Shown: positions 1 through 8,875 of the stretch, piece after piece | Layout of the letters: every line of letters begins with the position of its first letter | How positions within the stretch are numbered: the stretch's first letter is position 1 | Program-made: the position numbers and the translations under genes | Notes under the pieces: generated by a model | Told to the model about the DNA's origin: nothing | What the model saw: the letters and a program-made list of their open reading frames with translations, nothing else | Database searches by the model: none | NCBI RefSeq assembly: GCF_027923225.1 | Contig: NZ_BSDI01000004.1 | Coordinates: 125,528-189,527, forward strand | Reading direction: 5' to 3' | Length of the DNA: 64,000 bases | DNA from: Phytohabitans aurantiacus | Lineage (GTDB): Bacteria > Actinomycetota > Actinomycetes > Mycobacteriales > Micromonosporaceae

Positions 1-1075
1 GCCCGTACCCCGCCTCGTTCATGCCGTGCTCGATCTGGCCGCGCACGTACACCGGATGGTTGCGCCCCCAGCTCTTCGGTCCCCACCGCTCCTCGGGGAC
101 GAACAGGTTGGGCATCATCGCCTCGAACATGTCGCCGCCCCAGCTCGGCACGAACTGCAGCCCCCGGTACCGGTAGGCGCCCTCGAAGACGGGCACGCCG
201 AAGTAGGTGCGCTCCTGCCCGACCGGCAGCATCTCCTGCCACGACCAGTCACAGGTCGCGGGGAACGTGCGCCAAGGCCCGAAGTAGTGCGCCTGCGGCA
301 CCTGGCCGAGCGCGATCGCGACGTACCCGATCATGCGGGTCTCGCTGTTGAAAGCGCCGTAGTGGTGGCACGTGTAGTACACGTCCGGACCCCGGCCGGG
401 ATAGTTGCCGGCGGTCGAGCAGCCTTCCGGCGGCTCCACCCAGAACCCGCCACGCATCAGACCGGCTGGGAAGTCGGCACCGCGGGCGGCGGGGTCGTAG
501 TAGAAAGCGAAGTCCATGCCGGACAGCAGGGCGTTGGCTTGTGCCCGCAGCCGCGGGATCGCGTTGCGCGTCACCATCAGCGCGGCCGCCAGCCACGCAT
601 TGTCCACACTGGAGACGAAGGGCTGCACCGGCGCGCCAGAGGTGGGCCAGACGCGGATCAGCTCGTACGTCGCCGGGTCGTACCAGTTGTAGTACTGGCC
701 GGAGTCGGTGTGGCGCGGCAGCCGGGCGAGACCGTCGAGCGCCCTGCGGACCCGCTCGGTCTGCTCGCGCTCGCCGATCACGTTGAGGCGGCGGGCGGCG
801 ATCGCGGACCAGATGTACGAGCCGATATTGGTGGGCGACGTGTATCGGGCACGGGTGGCCGGGTCGAGCTCGCCACCGATGTTGTCCGCCGGCAGCCCCG
901 TACTGGGCACCACCATGGCCGCCATCGACCGCCAGGTGTCGGCGGACCAGGCTCGGACCGGCGCGCCGCTCAGCGGGTTCCGTTCGCCGGCCCGCGCGGC
1001 GGTGCCGGCAGCACCGGTACCGGTCAGCGTTAGTGTGATCACCGCCGCGAGGGCGATGCGTCGGGAGTACCTCAT
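1..1075 (-). CDS. Secreted glucoamylase-like glycoside hydrolase (3' end outside window)
   Basis: The reading frame is open from an ATG at 1075 to the window edge, about 358 residues, so the C-terminus is missing. A signal peptide (RRIALAAVITLTLTGTGAAG) is followed by motifs of the bacterial glucoamylase-like family (PF10091, GH144-related): a TSPTNIGSYIWS segment, GQYYNWYD, SSVDNAWLAAAL, FNSETRMIGYVAIA and SWGGDMFEAMMP. A strong GGAGGTAAGC Shine-Dalgarno lies just before the ATG. Family members act on beta-1,2-glucan or related glucans; the exact substrate cannot be read here. It is the last visible gene of a LacI/ABC-transporter cluster, which suggests it degrades the polymer whose oligomers the transporter imports. 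Confidence 0.85.
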   Translation of the reverse strand, partial: MRYSRRIALAAVITLTLTGTGAAGTAARAGERNPLSGAPVRAWSADTWRSMAAMVVPSTGLPADNIGGELDPATRARYTSPTNIGSYIWSAIAARRLNVIGEREQTERVRRALDGLARLPRHTDSGQYYNWYDPATYELIRVWPTSGAPVQPFVSSVDNAWLAAALMVTRNAIPRLRAQANALLSGMDFAFYYDPAARGADFPAGLMRGGFWVEPPEGCSTAGNYPGRGPDVYYTCHHYGAFNSETRMIGYVAIALGQVPQAHYFGPWRTFPATCDWSWQEMLPVGQERTYFGVPVFEGAYRYRGLQFVPSWGGDMFEAMMPNLFVPEERWGPKSWGRNHPVYVRGQIEHGMNEAGYG

Positions 1076-1100
1076 CTGCTTACCTCCGGGGCGGCCTCAA

Positions 1101-1931
1101 TCACTTGAGGCCCGTGGTGGCGATGCCGCGGACAAAGTGCCGCTGCAGCACCGCGAAGATGACCAGGATGGGCAGGATGATCGTCACTGACCCGGCCAGC
1201 AAAAGGCCGTACTGGGTCTGGTTCTGCCCCACGCTGTAGAGCGCGAGGGCGACGGGCAGGGTGTACTTGTCTTCGGTGGTGGCCACCACCAGCGGCCACA
1301 GGAAGTTGTTCCAGGAACCCAGGAACGTCAGGATGCCGACCGTGGCGAGCGCCGGTCCGGTCAGCGGCAGCACGATACGCCAGTAGATGCGCCACTCGCC
1401 GGCTCCGTCGACGCGAGCGGATTCGAGCAGGTCGTCGGGGATGGACAGGATGAACTGGCGCATCAGGAAGACGTTGACCGCCAGGGCGAGGTTGGGCAGC
1501 ACCAGACCGGCGAACGTGTTGACCAGACCGAGGTTGCTGACCAGTACGAACTGCGGCACGAAGGTCGCCATCGGCGGAACCATCAGGTTGCCCAGTACCA
1601 GCACGAACAGCGCTCGCCGGCCCAGAAAACGCAGCTTGGCCAGCGCGTATCCGGTGGCCGAGCAGATCAGCAGGTTTCCCACGGTCACCAGCACCGCGAC
1701 GATGACCGAGTTGGTGAAGTACAACGGAAAGTCGAGCCGTTCGAACAGCTCGCGGTAGTTGGCCAGGGTCGGGTCGGCCGGCAGCCACGTCGGCGGCGTG
1801 CGGCGTACCTCGCCCTCACCCTTGAACGACGACAGCACCATCCACACGAACGGCGCGATCATGATCGCTAGGCCGGCGATCAGCACGGTGTGCAACACGA
1901 TCGCGGCGTTTCGGTCCCGTCGACGCTTCAT
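1101..1931 (-). CDS. Carbohydrate ABC transporter permease (MalG/CUT1 type)
   Basis: 276-residue inner-membrane permease with about six hydrophobic helices. The EAA loop reads ESARVDGAGEWRIYWRIVLP, which docks the ATPase in CUT1 importers. The start chosen is the ATG of MKRRRDRN, four bases after the stop of the upstream permease, rather than a longer frame reading into that gene. It should pair with the adjacent MalF-like permease and the lipoprotein to import an oligosaccharide. No ATP-binding subunit is encoded in the cluster, so a shared MsiK-type ATPase elsewhere in the genome is likely, as is common in actinomycetes (inference). Confidence 0.93.
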   Translation of the reverse strand: MKRRRDRNAAIVLHTVLIAGLAIMIAPFVWMVLSSFKGEGEVRRTPPTWLPADPTLANYRELFERLDFPLYFTNSVIVAVLVTVGNLLICSATGYALAKLRFLGRRALFVLVLGNLMVPPMATFVPQFVLVSNLGLVNTFAGLVLPNLALAVNVFLMRQFILSIPDDLLESARVDGAGEWRIYWRIVLPLTGPALATVGILTFLGSWNNFLWPLVVATTEDKYTLPVALALYSVGQNQTQYGLLLAGSVTIILPILVIFAVLQRHFVRGIATTGLK

Positions 1932-1935
1932 CGGC

Positions 1936-2817
1936 TCACCCGACCTCGTCCGAGCGCAGCAGCCGGAACCACAGGATCGACAGCAGTACGACGGCGAGGA
2001 ACAGCACATAGCTCATCGCCGACGCGTAGCCGTAGTTGCCGAACGAGAACTGGCTGTAGACGCTGTACGCCACCGTCGTCGTGCTGCCGAGCGGCCCACC
2101 GCGGGTCATCACGAACGGCTCCTCGAAGACCTGGAGCAGCCCGATCGAGCCGATCACGGTGACGAACAGCAGGGTCGGGCGCAGCGATGGCACCGTCACG
2201 TGCCAGAACTGCGCCCACCTACTGGCGCCGTCGATGCGGGCGGCCTCGTACAGCTCGCCCGGTATCGCCTGGAGACCGGCCAGGAAAATCACCATCTGGA
2301 AGCCGATGCCACGCCAGACGATCATCATGATCACCGCCGGCAGTGCGGTGCTGGTATTGGCCAACCAGTTCGGTCCTTCGATGCCGACCAACCCGAGCAC
2401 GCTGTTGAGCAGTCCGGTGTCGGGTTGCAGCAGAAACCGCCACACCACCGAGATCGCCACGATGCTGGTGACCACCGGCAGGTAGTACCCGACCCGGAAG
2501 ATCGCCCGGAACCTCACCAGCCCCGAGTTGAGGCCGAGGGCCGCGGCCATGCCGAGCACCACGGTCAGCGGCAACCCGAGCAGCACCACGACGAGCGTGT
2601 TGCCGGCCGCCTTGACGAACTGCTCGTCCTGAAACAGCCGGACGTAGTTGTCGAATCCAAGGAAGGTCACGGCGAGCGGGCTGCGCACGTCCGCGCTGCG
2701 AATGTCGGTGAAGCTCATCGCCAGCGAGGCCAGCACCGGCCCGACGAGAAACACCGCGAACAGCGCCGCGAACGGTAGCGCGAAGCTCCATCCCACAGCG
2801 GACCGGCGCAGCCGCAT
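1936..2817 (-). CDS. Carbohydrate ABC transporter permease (MalF/CUT1 type)
   Basis: 293-residue integral membrane permease beginning MRLRRSAVGWSFALPFA, one base after the stop codon of the binding-protein gene, which argues for translational coupling. Several transmembrane segments are visible, and the EAA motif is YEAARIDGASRWAQFWHVTV. It is the first permease of a CUT1 importer, acting with the MalG-like permease directly downstream. An upstream in-frame start would add 64 arginine/proline-rich residues overlapping the lipoprotein gene and is rejected. Confidence 0.93.
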   Translation of the reverse strand: MRLRRSAVGWSFALPFAALFAVFLVGPVLASLAMSFTDIRSADVRSPLAVTFLGFDNYVRLFQDEQFVKAAGNTLVVVLLGLPLTVVLGMAAALGLNSGLVRFRAIFRVGYYLPVVTSIVAISVVWRFLLQPDTGLLNSVLGLVGIEGPNWLANTSTALPAVIMMIVWRGIGFQMVIFLAGLQAIPGELYEAARIDGASRWAQFWHVTVPSLRPTLLFVTVIGSIGLLQVFEEPFVMTRGGPLGSTTTVAYSVYSQFSFGNYGYASAMSYVLFLAVVLLSILWFRLLRSDEVG

Positions 2818-2818
2818 G

Positions 2819-4081
2819 TCAGATCCCGGTGCCGATGGTGGCGGCCTTCTGCTGTATCGCCTTCGCCGCGTCGGCAGCTGTCTCGTCGGTCTTGACCAGC
2901 CGCTCGATCTCCGCGTCGAAGGCGGCCGCGACCTGGTCCCAGGTGCCGATCGCCGGCGGCGACTTGGCGTCGGACAGCTGATCGCCGAACGCGGCCAGCA
3001 TCGGGTCACCGGTGAGCGCCGGGTCGTCCCAGCCCGCCTTCACCGCCGGCAGGTCGCTGGTCGCCTGGTACCACTTGACCTGTGTCTGCGGCTGGGACAG
3101 CCAGGAGACGAACTTCCAGGCACCGTCGCGGTTCTTGGCGTCCTTGAACACGGCCAGGTCGCCGCCGCCGACGAACGAGGTCGCCGCCTTCCTGCTCGGC
3201 ATGTGCCAGACGTCGTACTTACCGGCACCGCCCTGGCCCTCGAGGATGCCGATGTGCCATGGCCCAGAGATGAAGGCGCCGATCGAGCCCTTGACGAAGT
3301 CCGGTTCCAGCTGGCCCTGCGGCAGGTCTTTCGGCGCCAGACCCGCGTCGAAGAACGACTCGTAGTAGCCAAGCGCATCGCTCACCTGCGGACTGTCGAA
3401 GGAGAACGCGTCCGCGTTGGTCACTTCGCCGCCGTTCTGCCAGACGAACGGCATCACGGTCTGCCAGGAGCCGGTGCCGCCCGGCTGGAGCGACACGCCC
3501 CACGTCGCGCCGCCCTTCTGCTTGAACGCGGAGATCGCGGCGGTGAGCTCCTCCCAGGTCTTCGGCGGGGCGGTGACACCGGCTTTGGCCGCGACATCCT
3601 TGTTCACATAGAACAGTCGCGTCTCGACATACCAGGGCACGCCGTACGCCTTGCCGTCGACAACCGCCGTATCCCAGGCGCCGGGGAAGAAGTCGCCTTC
3701 TTTCACCAGGTCGGTGGGGAGCTGGTCCAAGCCACCGGTGCGCGCGAACTCACCCATCCAGGTGGTGCCGATCAGGCTCAGGTCGGGCGTCTGCCCGCCG
3801 GCTATCGCGGTGGCTATCTTGTCGTGCGCGCCGTCCCACGGGATCGGCGTCACCTTCACTGTCGCGTCTGGATTTTCCTTCATGAAGTCCGCGGCGAACG
3901 CGGCTAGCTTCTCGCCCTCGGTGCCCATCGCCCACACGGTGATCTCACCGCTGGCCTTGCCCTCGCTGATCGGTTGTGCCGCGTCGTCCGTGCCGTTGTC
4001 GCCGGAGTCCCGGCCGCAGCCGCTGAGTGCCACGGCCGCCACGACGGCCAGTACCGCCGTCGGGCGTGCCCACGTCCTCAT
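2819..4081 (-). CDS. Sugar-binding lipoprotein of ABC transporter
   Basis: 420-residue extracellular solute-binding protein. The N-terminus is a lipoprotein signal with lipobox ALSGC (MRTWARPTAVLAVVAAVALS then GC). The mature part has the family 1 binding-protein pattern: ITVWAMGTEGEKLAAFAADF near the start, an FVGGGDLAVFKDAKN segment and the late WKFVSWLSQPQTQVKWYQ region. It captures the sugar outside the membrane and delivers it to the two permeases encoded immediately downstream. It is the first structural gene after the LacI regulator, with only nine bases between them, so the set is probably one transcript. Confidence 0.92.
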   Translation of the reverse strand: MRTWARPTAVLAVVAAVALSGCGRDSGDNGTDDAAQPISEGKASGEITVWAMGTEGEKLAAFAADFMKENPDATVKVTPIPWDGAHDKIATAIAGGQTPDLSLIGTTWMGEFARTGGLDQLPTDLVKEGDFFPGAWDTAVVDGKAYGVPWYVETRLFYVNKDVAAKAGVTAPPKTWEELTAAISAFKQKGGATWGVSLQPGGTGSWQTVMPFVWQNGGEVTNADAFSFDSPQVSDALGYYESFFDAGLAPKDLPQGQLEPDFVKGSIGAFISGPWHIGILEGQGGAGKYDVWHMPSRKAATSFVGGGDLAVFKDAKNRDGAWKFVSWLSQPQTQVKWYQATSDLPAVKAGWDDPALTGDPMLAAFGDQLSDAKSPPAIGTWDQVAAAFDAEIERLVKTDETAADAAKAIQQKAATIGTGI

Positions 4082-4090
4082 CGCGTCTCC

Positions 4091-5101
4091 TCAGGTTTTG
4101 TGATCGTGCACGCCGCAGCTCGATCGGACGATCAGTTGTGTCGCAAGGGTTTCCCGGCGTACCGGCCCCGCGTTACCCGCGATGCGTTCCTGCAACCATC
4201 GGGCAGCCGTGGCACCGAGCTCACGCATCGGCTGGCGGACCGTGGTCAATCCCGCGTACCGCGCGGCCATCACGTCGTCCCAGCCGGTAATCACGACGTC
4301 TTCCGGCACGGACAGATCCAGCTCCTTGGCCGCCTCCAGCGCACCTAGCGCCGTTTCGTCGTTGCCGCACACCAGTACCTCGGGCCGGGCCGGCCTGCGC
4401 AGCGCCCGGGCCGCCGCTCGCCGTCCCGATTCGACGTCGAAGTCGCAGCGCAGCGGGGCACGCGGTGAACGGCGGCCCGCGGCCCGGAGCGCGGCGCGGA
4501 ACGCCTCGTATCGGGCGTGGACGTCGGGCGACCCGGCGGGATCACCCAGGAACCCGAATCTCTCGTACCCGTGCTCGACAAGGTGCCCGACGAGGTCGTG
4601 CGCACTGTCCACATTGTCGGCGTTCAACGTGTCGCAGGAGCCGACCGCCGGCCGCGCGAGCAGTACGACCGGGATGCCGATCTCCGTGACCTGCGCGATG
4701 ACCGTATCGGCCACCGTACGGCTGATCACCACCATCCCGTCGACCCGCCGAGCCAGGTCCATGACCTTGCCCGCTGGGTCCGGCCGGCCGTGCGTCGACA
4801 GGATCAGCACGCTGCTGCCCAGCTCCGCCGCGACCTCTTCGTAGCCGAGGACCACCTCGGCGTAGTACGGGCCGGACAGGTCCGGGAAGACGATGCCGTT
4901 GGCGGCGTGCCGGCCCTCCGCCAGCGACTGACCCAACCTGCTGGGCCGGAACTTCAGCTCCTTGACGGCGATCAGCACTCGCTTGCGCGTCGACTCCGCC
5001 ACCGTGTCCGAGCCGTTGAGGGCCCGCGACACCGTCGCGATCGACACTCCGGCCTGGGCGGCAACCTGATAGATCGTCGCGGGCTGCCGGTTGTTTGACA
5101 C
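4091..5101 (-). CDS. LacI-family transcriptional repressor
   Basis: 336 residues. The N-terminal LacI helix-turn-helix is TIYQVAAQAGVSIATVSRAL (about residues 9-28), followed by the hinge helix and a periplasmic-binding-like effector domain (NGIVFPDLSGPYYAEVV onward). The start is GTG at 5101, preceded by GGAGGCGGCG. It is the first gene of the sugar-uptake cluster and lies next to three LacI-type operators at 5137-5186, so it most likely represses its own operon and is released by the imported sugar or a derivative. The effector is not identifiable from sequence. Confidence 0.93.
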   Translation of the reverse strand: MSNNRQPATIYQVAAQAGVSIATVSRALNGSDTVAESTRKRVLIAVKELKFRPSRLGQSLAEGRHAANGIVFPDLSGPYYAEVVLGYEEVAAELGSSVLILSTHGRPDPAGKVMDLARRVDGMVVISRTVADTVIAQVTEIGIPVVLLARPAVGSCDTLNADNVDSAHDLVGHLVEHGYERFGFLGDPAGSPDVHARYEAFRAALRAAGRRSPRAPLRCDFDVESGRRAAARALRRPARPEVLVCGNDETALGALEAAKELDLSVPEDVVITGWDDVMAARYAGLTTVRQPMRELGATAARWLQERIAGNAGPVRRETLATQLIVRSSCGVHDHKT

Positions 5102-5136
5102 CGCCGCCTCCAGGGCTCTGACGGGTCCAGATCACT

Positions 5137-5186
5137 AAAAGCGCTTACATATGACGTAAGCGCTTACATGGTCTGGAAGCGCTTTC
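5137..5186. promoter_or_regulatory. Three phased LacI-type operators
   Basis: Three copies of the palindromic core AAGCGCTT begin at 5139, 5158 and 5177, exactly 19 bp apart. The middle copy extends to the perfect palindrome GTAAGCGCTTAC (5156-5167). This is the classical core of LacI/GalR operators. The array starts about 35 bp upstream of the LacI-family gene, and a TTGAAA -35-like sequence on the minus strand overlaps the distal copy. Autoregulation by the adjacent LacI protein is the simplest reading. Confidence 0.8.
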
Positions 5187-5610
5187 AATAGACAGCAGTC
5201 TGTTCCGGTCGCACCATCCTGTCAACCCCGTCGATGCCACGCCGAGTCCGGAGGACCCACGACCACAGTGCGACGTCTGTCCACAATGTATGACCAACCA
5301 GGGGCGCTGCCTTCCGGTGGAACGGCGTCGAGTTCGACGCCGACACATCCACACTCACGCACAGCGACGCCACCGCCACCGCATGGCTCGTCACGAGCCT
5401 CACTGCGGGCGCCGGCACCATCGATCCCGGCCCAAACCAGGCGATTGTCGCCCAAACAGGCGTTTAGTGTCTGTACACAGTGGACTCGATGCGTTCTCCC
5501 TGCTCAACGTTGCCGGGTTACAGATAGGCTTCGATGGGTATTCAAGGATGGAAGATTTGCTATAGGGTGGCCCCCCATTGGGTCGGCAACCACCTAGGAG
5601 ATCAGTCAAA
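5187..5610. other. Intergenic stretch with no intact gene
   Basis: This 424-bp stretch separates the LacI operators from the methyltransferase. The short open frames on both strands lack a consistent coding signature and ribosome sites. It contains one coding-like remnant (5294-5467, listed separately) and an AT-richer segment (5535-5570) with a TATAGG-like -10 that could serve the methyltransferase. Nothing else is recognised. Confidence 0.6.
5294..5467 (+). pseudogene. Possible 3' remnant of a decayed gene
   Basis: A 57-codon open stretch follows an in-frame TGA (5291-5293) and ends at TAG 5465-5467. Its codons are mostly C/G-ending, like real genes here, and it encodes a plausible C-terminus (AAFRWNGVEFDADTSTLTHS, ending QAIVAQTGV). 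There is no start codon or Shine-Dalgarno and no family is recognised. It may be the tail of a secreted or phage-like protein whose 5' part was deleted, or chance in GC-rich DNA. Confidence 0.3.
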
Positions 5611-6252
5611 ATGGGCATCGGCACGGCAATCCGGCACCGGATGGGGCGGTTCGAGGAGCCGGCGGCAGAGCTCTACCGTTCCTTCTTCATCGACCTGGAA
5701 GCGCTGGTCAAGCAGCTTTCGCACGTCGGCGAACCCAAGCGCATCCTGGAGATCGGTTGCGGTGACGGTGCACTCGGCCAGCGCCTGACCCAGACCTTCA
5801 AGCAAGCCGACTACCTCGGCATCGACCCCGCCGAGACCGCCGGACGGGGCTTCCGCGGCGACACCGCCCGCGCGGAGTTCCGCTCCATGACATCGTCGGA
5901 CCTGCGAGCCGAGGCACCCGACGCGTTCGACCTCGTCGTGATCGTCGACGTGCTACACCACGTGCCGGCACACATGCGTCGTGACCTGCTAAACGACGCC
6001 GCAACGCTGACCGCGCCGGGCGGCCGGATCGTCGTCAAGGAGTGGCTCTGGGGTCGGCTCATCGCCGGCCGGCTCGGCTACTGGGCCGACCGGTACATCA
6101 CCGGCGACAAAGACGTCGACTTCATGACCGAGCCGCAACTGCAGAAGACACTCGCCGACTCGCTGCCCGAGTTCACCGTCTGCGAGACGAGCTCGGTGCG
6201 TCCGTGGCGGGAAAACATCCTGCTCACCCTGCGCCGGAAGACCGACGACTAG
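5611..6252 (+). CDS. Class I SAM-dependent methyltransferase
   Basis: 213 residues with a Rossmann-type methyltransferase core. Motif I is ILEIGCGDGALGQRL (about residues 47-61), an acidic residue follows in YLGIDPAE, and VIVDVLHHVP matches the motif II region. This resembles the Methyltransf_11/25 families that methylate small molecules, but the substrate is not deducible. The ATG at 5611 is preferred to one 33 bases upstream because TAGGAG (5595-5600) is well placed for it. The gene stands alone, followed by a hairpin at 6280-6299. Confidence 0.85.
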   Translation: MGIGTAIRHRMGRFEEPAAELYRSFFIDLEALVKQLSHVGEPKRILEIGCGDGALGQRLTQTFKQADYLGIDPAETAGRGFRGDTARAEFRSMTSSDLRAEAPDAFDLVVIVDVLHHVPAHMRRDLLNDAATLTAPGGRIVVKEWLWGRLIAGRLGYWADRYITGDKDVDFMTEPQLQKTLADSLPEFTVCETSSVRPWRENILLTLRRKTDD

Positions 6253-6274
6253 AGAGCCTTCAGGATCGGGTTTT

Positions 6275-6299
6275 GAGCTACCGCGATGCCCGTCGCGGT
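6275..6299. repeat. Short palindromic repeat, family 2, copy 1
   Basis: GAGCTACCGCGA then CGTCGCGG, forming an ACCGCGA/TCGCGGT stem (6280-6286 with 6293-6299), 22 bp after the methyltransferase stop. The same sequence recurs at 29947-29976, again just downstream of a gene. There is no T-run, so it is not a textbook terminator. Confidence 0.5.
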
Positions 6300-6410
6300 C
6301 CATGCCCGTTGCTCCCGCGGCCTCACCCTCTGCGACTACACAACCAGTCCGCCGGCCCGGCACCGCCGCCGGCTGTGGATCGACGGACCCGCACCGCGAT
6401 AGGTCTCTAG

Positions 6411-7082
6411 TCAGAGTTTGGTCGCGAGTTCGGCCATGCTGTCCATGAGCACGTCGGCCTTGGCTAGGCGCGTGCGCTTGCCGGGCTTGTTCGCGTACCC
6501 GATCGCCGCGACGCCGGCCGCCCGCGCGGCGTCGATGTCGCTGGTGGAGTCGCCGACCATGACGCACGCGTCCGGATCGGCGGCCAACTCGTCCAGGGCG
6601 GCGAGCACCGGCGCAGGGTTCGGCTTCATCCGCCCGGGGTCGGCAAACGCACGACCGACCACCGGATACACATAATCGTCGAGGCGCCGGGCCGCCAGGT
6701 AGGCGCGGACCGCAGCAGCCGAGTTGTTCGACACGATCGCGACCCGCCGGCCGGCCCGATGAGCGGCGACGATCACCTCCCGGGCGTACGGGGTCGGCTC
6801 CGCGCTGCCAATCGCGGTGAGTTCGGCAGCCGTCAACGCCTCCTCGATCCGGCGGGTGAGGCCGGGCCGCCGGACGGTGGCCGTGTAGCGGACGACTTCG
6901 AGCGGATCGGTCTCGGTCAGGAGCGCCTCGGGAATGCCAACGCCTTCGTCGACGAGCACGCGGCGCAGGTCAGCGGCGACGCCCGACGCGGCGTGGTTGG
7001 CGAACACGGAACAGACCGGCCCGTCGAAGTCGAGCAGGATGTATCGGGCGCGCGCCACGACGGCAGCAAGGTCAGCCATCAT
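6411..7082 (-). CDS. HAD-superfamily phosphatase
   Basis: 223 residues with all four HAD motifs: LLDFDGPV (nucleophile Asp and general acid Asp, about residues 16-23), VSNNSA (motif II), the Lys in GRMKPNPAP (motif III) and VMVGDSTSDIDAA (motif IV). The helical cap between motifs I and II matches phosphoglycolate-phosphatase or beta-phosphoglucomutase-like members. It is cytoplasmic. The start could be either of two adjacent Met codons (7082 or 7079). The substrate is unknown and the neighbours do not help. Confidence 0.88.
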   Translation of the reverse strand: MMADLAAVVARARYILLDFDGPVCSVFANHAASGVAADLRRVLVDEGVGIPEALLTETDPLEVVRYTATVRRPGLTRRIEEALTAAELTAIGSAEPTPYAREVIVAAHRAGRRVAIVSNNSAAAVRAYLAARRLDDYVYPVVGRAFADPGRMKPNPAPVLAALDELAADPDACVMVGDSTSDIDAARAAGVAAIGYANKPGKRTRLAKADVLMDSMAELATKL

Positions 7083-7160
7083 GTTCAGACGCCAAAGCCA
7101 TTCTCGGTCAGTCGCTGATCGTTACGATGCGACGCCGCCGGAACAGCCTCACAGCCGCCA

Positions 7161-8768
7161 TTAAGGCTCTCGATAAGCACTCGCCTTCAGCGGTCGGCCA
7201 AGAGTAGGCCGTTTGCTGGTCCATGGCAGGAGGTTGATCAGGTCTGTCCTGCTGCTATACAGGCCGTCATCGGCGGTGACCGTGGTGAGGACGGTGTACT
7301 TGCCGGGCCGCTTGTAACGGTGCGTGATCAGCGGCGAGGTTTGGGTGATTGTTTTGCCGTCGCCGAAGCTGAACGTGTAGGAGGTGATGGGCAGCCAGCC
7401 CGGCTGCGATGTGGAGGCGTCGACGGTGACCGTAGAAGTCGTGATGTTTGCGGTGACGATCGTCAACGCCGTCGGGGCTCGGACGGTCTCGATCGGTCCC
7501 CGGTCGGCATAGGTGACCGGACCCGCGCCGGTGTTCGGCACCGAGGGATCGTCGGCTCGGGCCTTGCCGCTCCGGTCGGTGGCCTGGTAACCCGGGGCTT
7601 CGGAGTTGGCCGAGTCCTGGTGGTCCTTGGAGAGTCCGGCCTCTTTGTCGTTTGCGGCCTGGCCGGATGCGGTGCGGAACGCCGCCAGGCCCATCGGCGT
7701 GCCGTTCCAGGAGTAGACACTGGGCGAGTTCGCCTGGGAGTGGTAGGCATCGTTGTAGTCCGCCACGGTGTCGCCGATGGCGTCGTCGTAGATACCGAGC
7801 TCGACGCCGTCGGTCGGGCCACCCTGGCAGTAGGTCTGGCCGAGGTGCCCGTTCGCGACCAGCACGTTGTTTTGCACCGACACTGTGGACGATGCTCCGT
7901 CGACGCGGATGCCGTCCAGGCATCGGCTGCGCACGAGGTTGTTCGTGATCGCGGTGCCGGCGGCGCCGTGGTTGTGGATGCCGTAGCCAGCGCCCATGTA
8001 AACCCAGTTGTTGGCCACCACGGTGCCGGCAGCGTCCGGACCGATCATGATTCCCGCGCCACCGTAGCCCTGGACGATGCTGTTGATGATCGTGTTGCCC
8101 GGGCCAGCGACCTCGATGCCGAAGCTGCCGTCGACGGCACGCGTCAGGCCGGGCGCCCTGGCGGTCACGGTATTGGCGACGACCCCGGTCGTGGCGACGT
8201 CCATGGACAAGCCGCCGCCACCCGGCCAACCGTTGATGAACGGAGCGTTGAGCCGTGATGCGGTGACGCCAACCAGGCGGATGGCTGGCGCGGTCGCGGT
8301 CTCATCCAGCCAGAAGGAGCCACCTTGGATGGTGATGGCCGACGAGTCACGGATGTCCAGAGCCGGGACGTCACCGGACCGGGTCACCTGCAACCGTTCC
8401 AGCCTGATGTCGTGCTGGCCGTCGATGACGAAGCCCGCCGTCGGTCCGGCCAGCTCACGACCGCCAGCCGGTGCCATGCGGAAGGTGATCGGCTGCTCTG
8501 ACGTCCCGGAGCGCGGGACCGTGACCCGCTCGCGGTAGGTGCCGGTGCCGATCTCGACCGTCTGCCCGGCGGTGACGATGGCCGCGGCGGCGCCGATGGT
8601 GCAGAACGGCTGTGTGGCCGTGCCCGGTCCACCGTCCGAACAGGACGCTGATGTCGCCTGGACGTACAGGATCGTGGGATCGGCCGCGTGAGCCGCAGCG
8701 GCGATCCCGAAGAGTGCGCCGGATGTCACCGCGAGTGCGGTAATGCCGGCGCGGAAGGGCGTGCGCAT
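7161..8768 (-). CDS. Secreted right-handed beta-helix protein with PKD-like domain
   Basis: 535 residues. A signal peptide (MRTPFRAGITALAVTSGALF) precedes a mature protein with a pectate-lyase-like DUF1565-type opening (ILYVQATSASCSDGGPGTAT). A repetitive beta-helix follows, with motifs such as ANNWVYMGAGYGIHNHG and TNNLVRSRCLDGIRVDGA. The C-terminal PKD-like module contains TYTFSFGDGKTI and YTVLTTVTADDG. Such proteins bind or cleave polysaccharides, but no catalytic residues can be assigned. The internal ATG is chosen because it opens the signal peptide. No operon partner is evident. Confidence 0.82.
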   Translation of the reverse strand: MRTPFRAGITALAVTSGALFGIAAAAHAADPTILYVQATSASCSDGGPGTATQPFCTIGAAAAIVTAGQTVEIGTGTYRERVTVPRSGTSEQPITFRMAPAGGRELAGPTAGFVIDGQHDIRLERLQVTRSGDVPALDIRDSSAITIQGGSFWLDETATAPAIRLVGVTASRLNAPFINGWPGGGGLSMDVATTGVVANTVTARAPGLTRAVDGSFGIEVAGPGNTIINSIVQGYGGAGIMIGPDAAGTVVANNWVYMGAGYGIHNHGAAGTAITNNLVRSRCLDGIRVDGASSTVSVQNNVLVANGHLGQTYCQGGPTDGVELGIYDDAIGDTVADYNDAYHSQANSPSVYSWNGTPMGLAAFRTASGQAANDKEAGLSKDHQDSANSEAPGYQATDRSGKARADDPSVPNTGAGPVTYADRGPIETVRAPTALTIVTANITTSTVTVDASTSQPGWLPITSYTFSFGDGKTITQTSPLITHRYKRPGKYTVLTTVTADDGLYSSRTDLINLLPWTSKRPTLGRPLKASAYREP

Positions 8769-8875
8769 GGATGTCCCCGTGGAAGGTGTCAAAGAAGTCG
8801 GCCCCATCAGATCACATACGTCGACCGGCGATCATTGACCGAACGGCTCGTCGCCCTCGCGTATCGCTTCGTAGG

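Noticed and set aside
6300..6410. Short plus-strand frame after the methyltransferase
   Set aside because: A few dozen codons without start, ribosome site or recognisable motif; likely chance.
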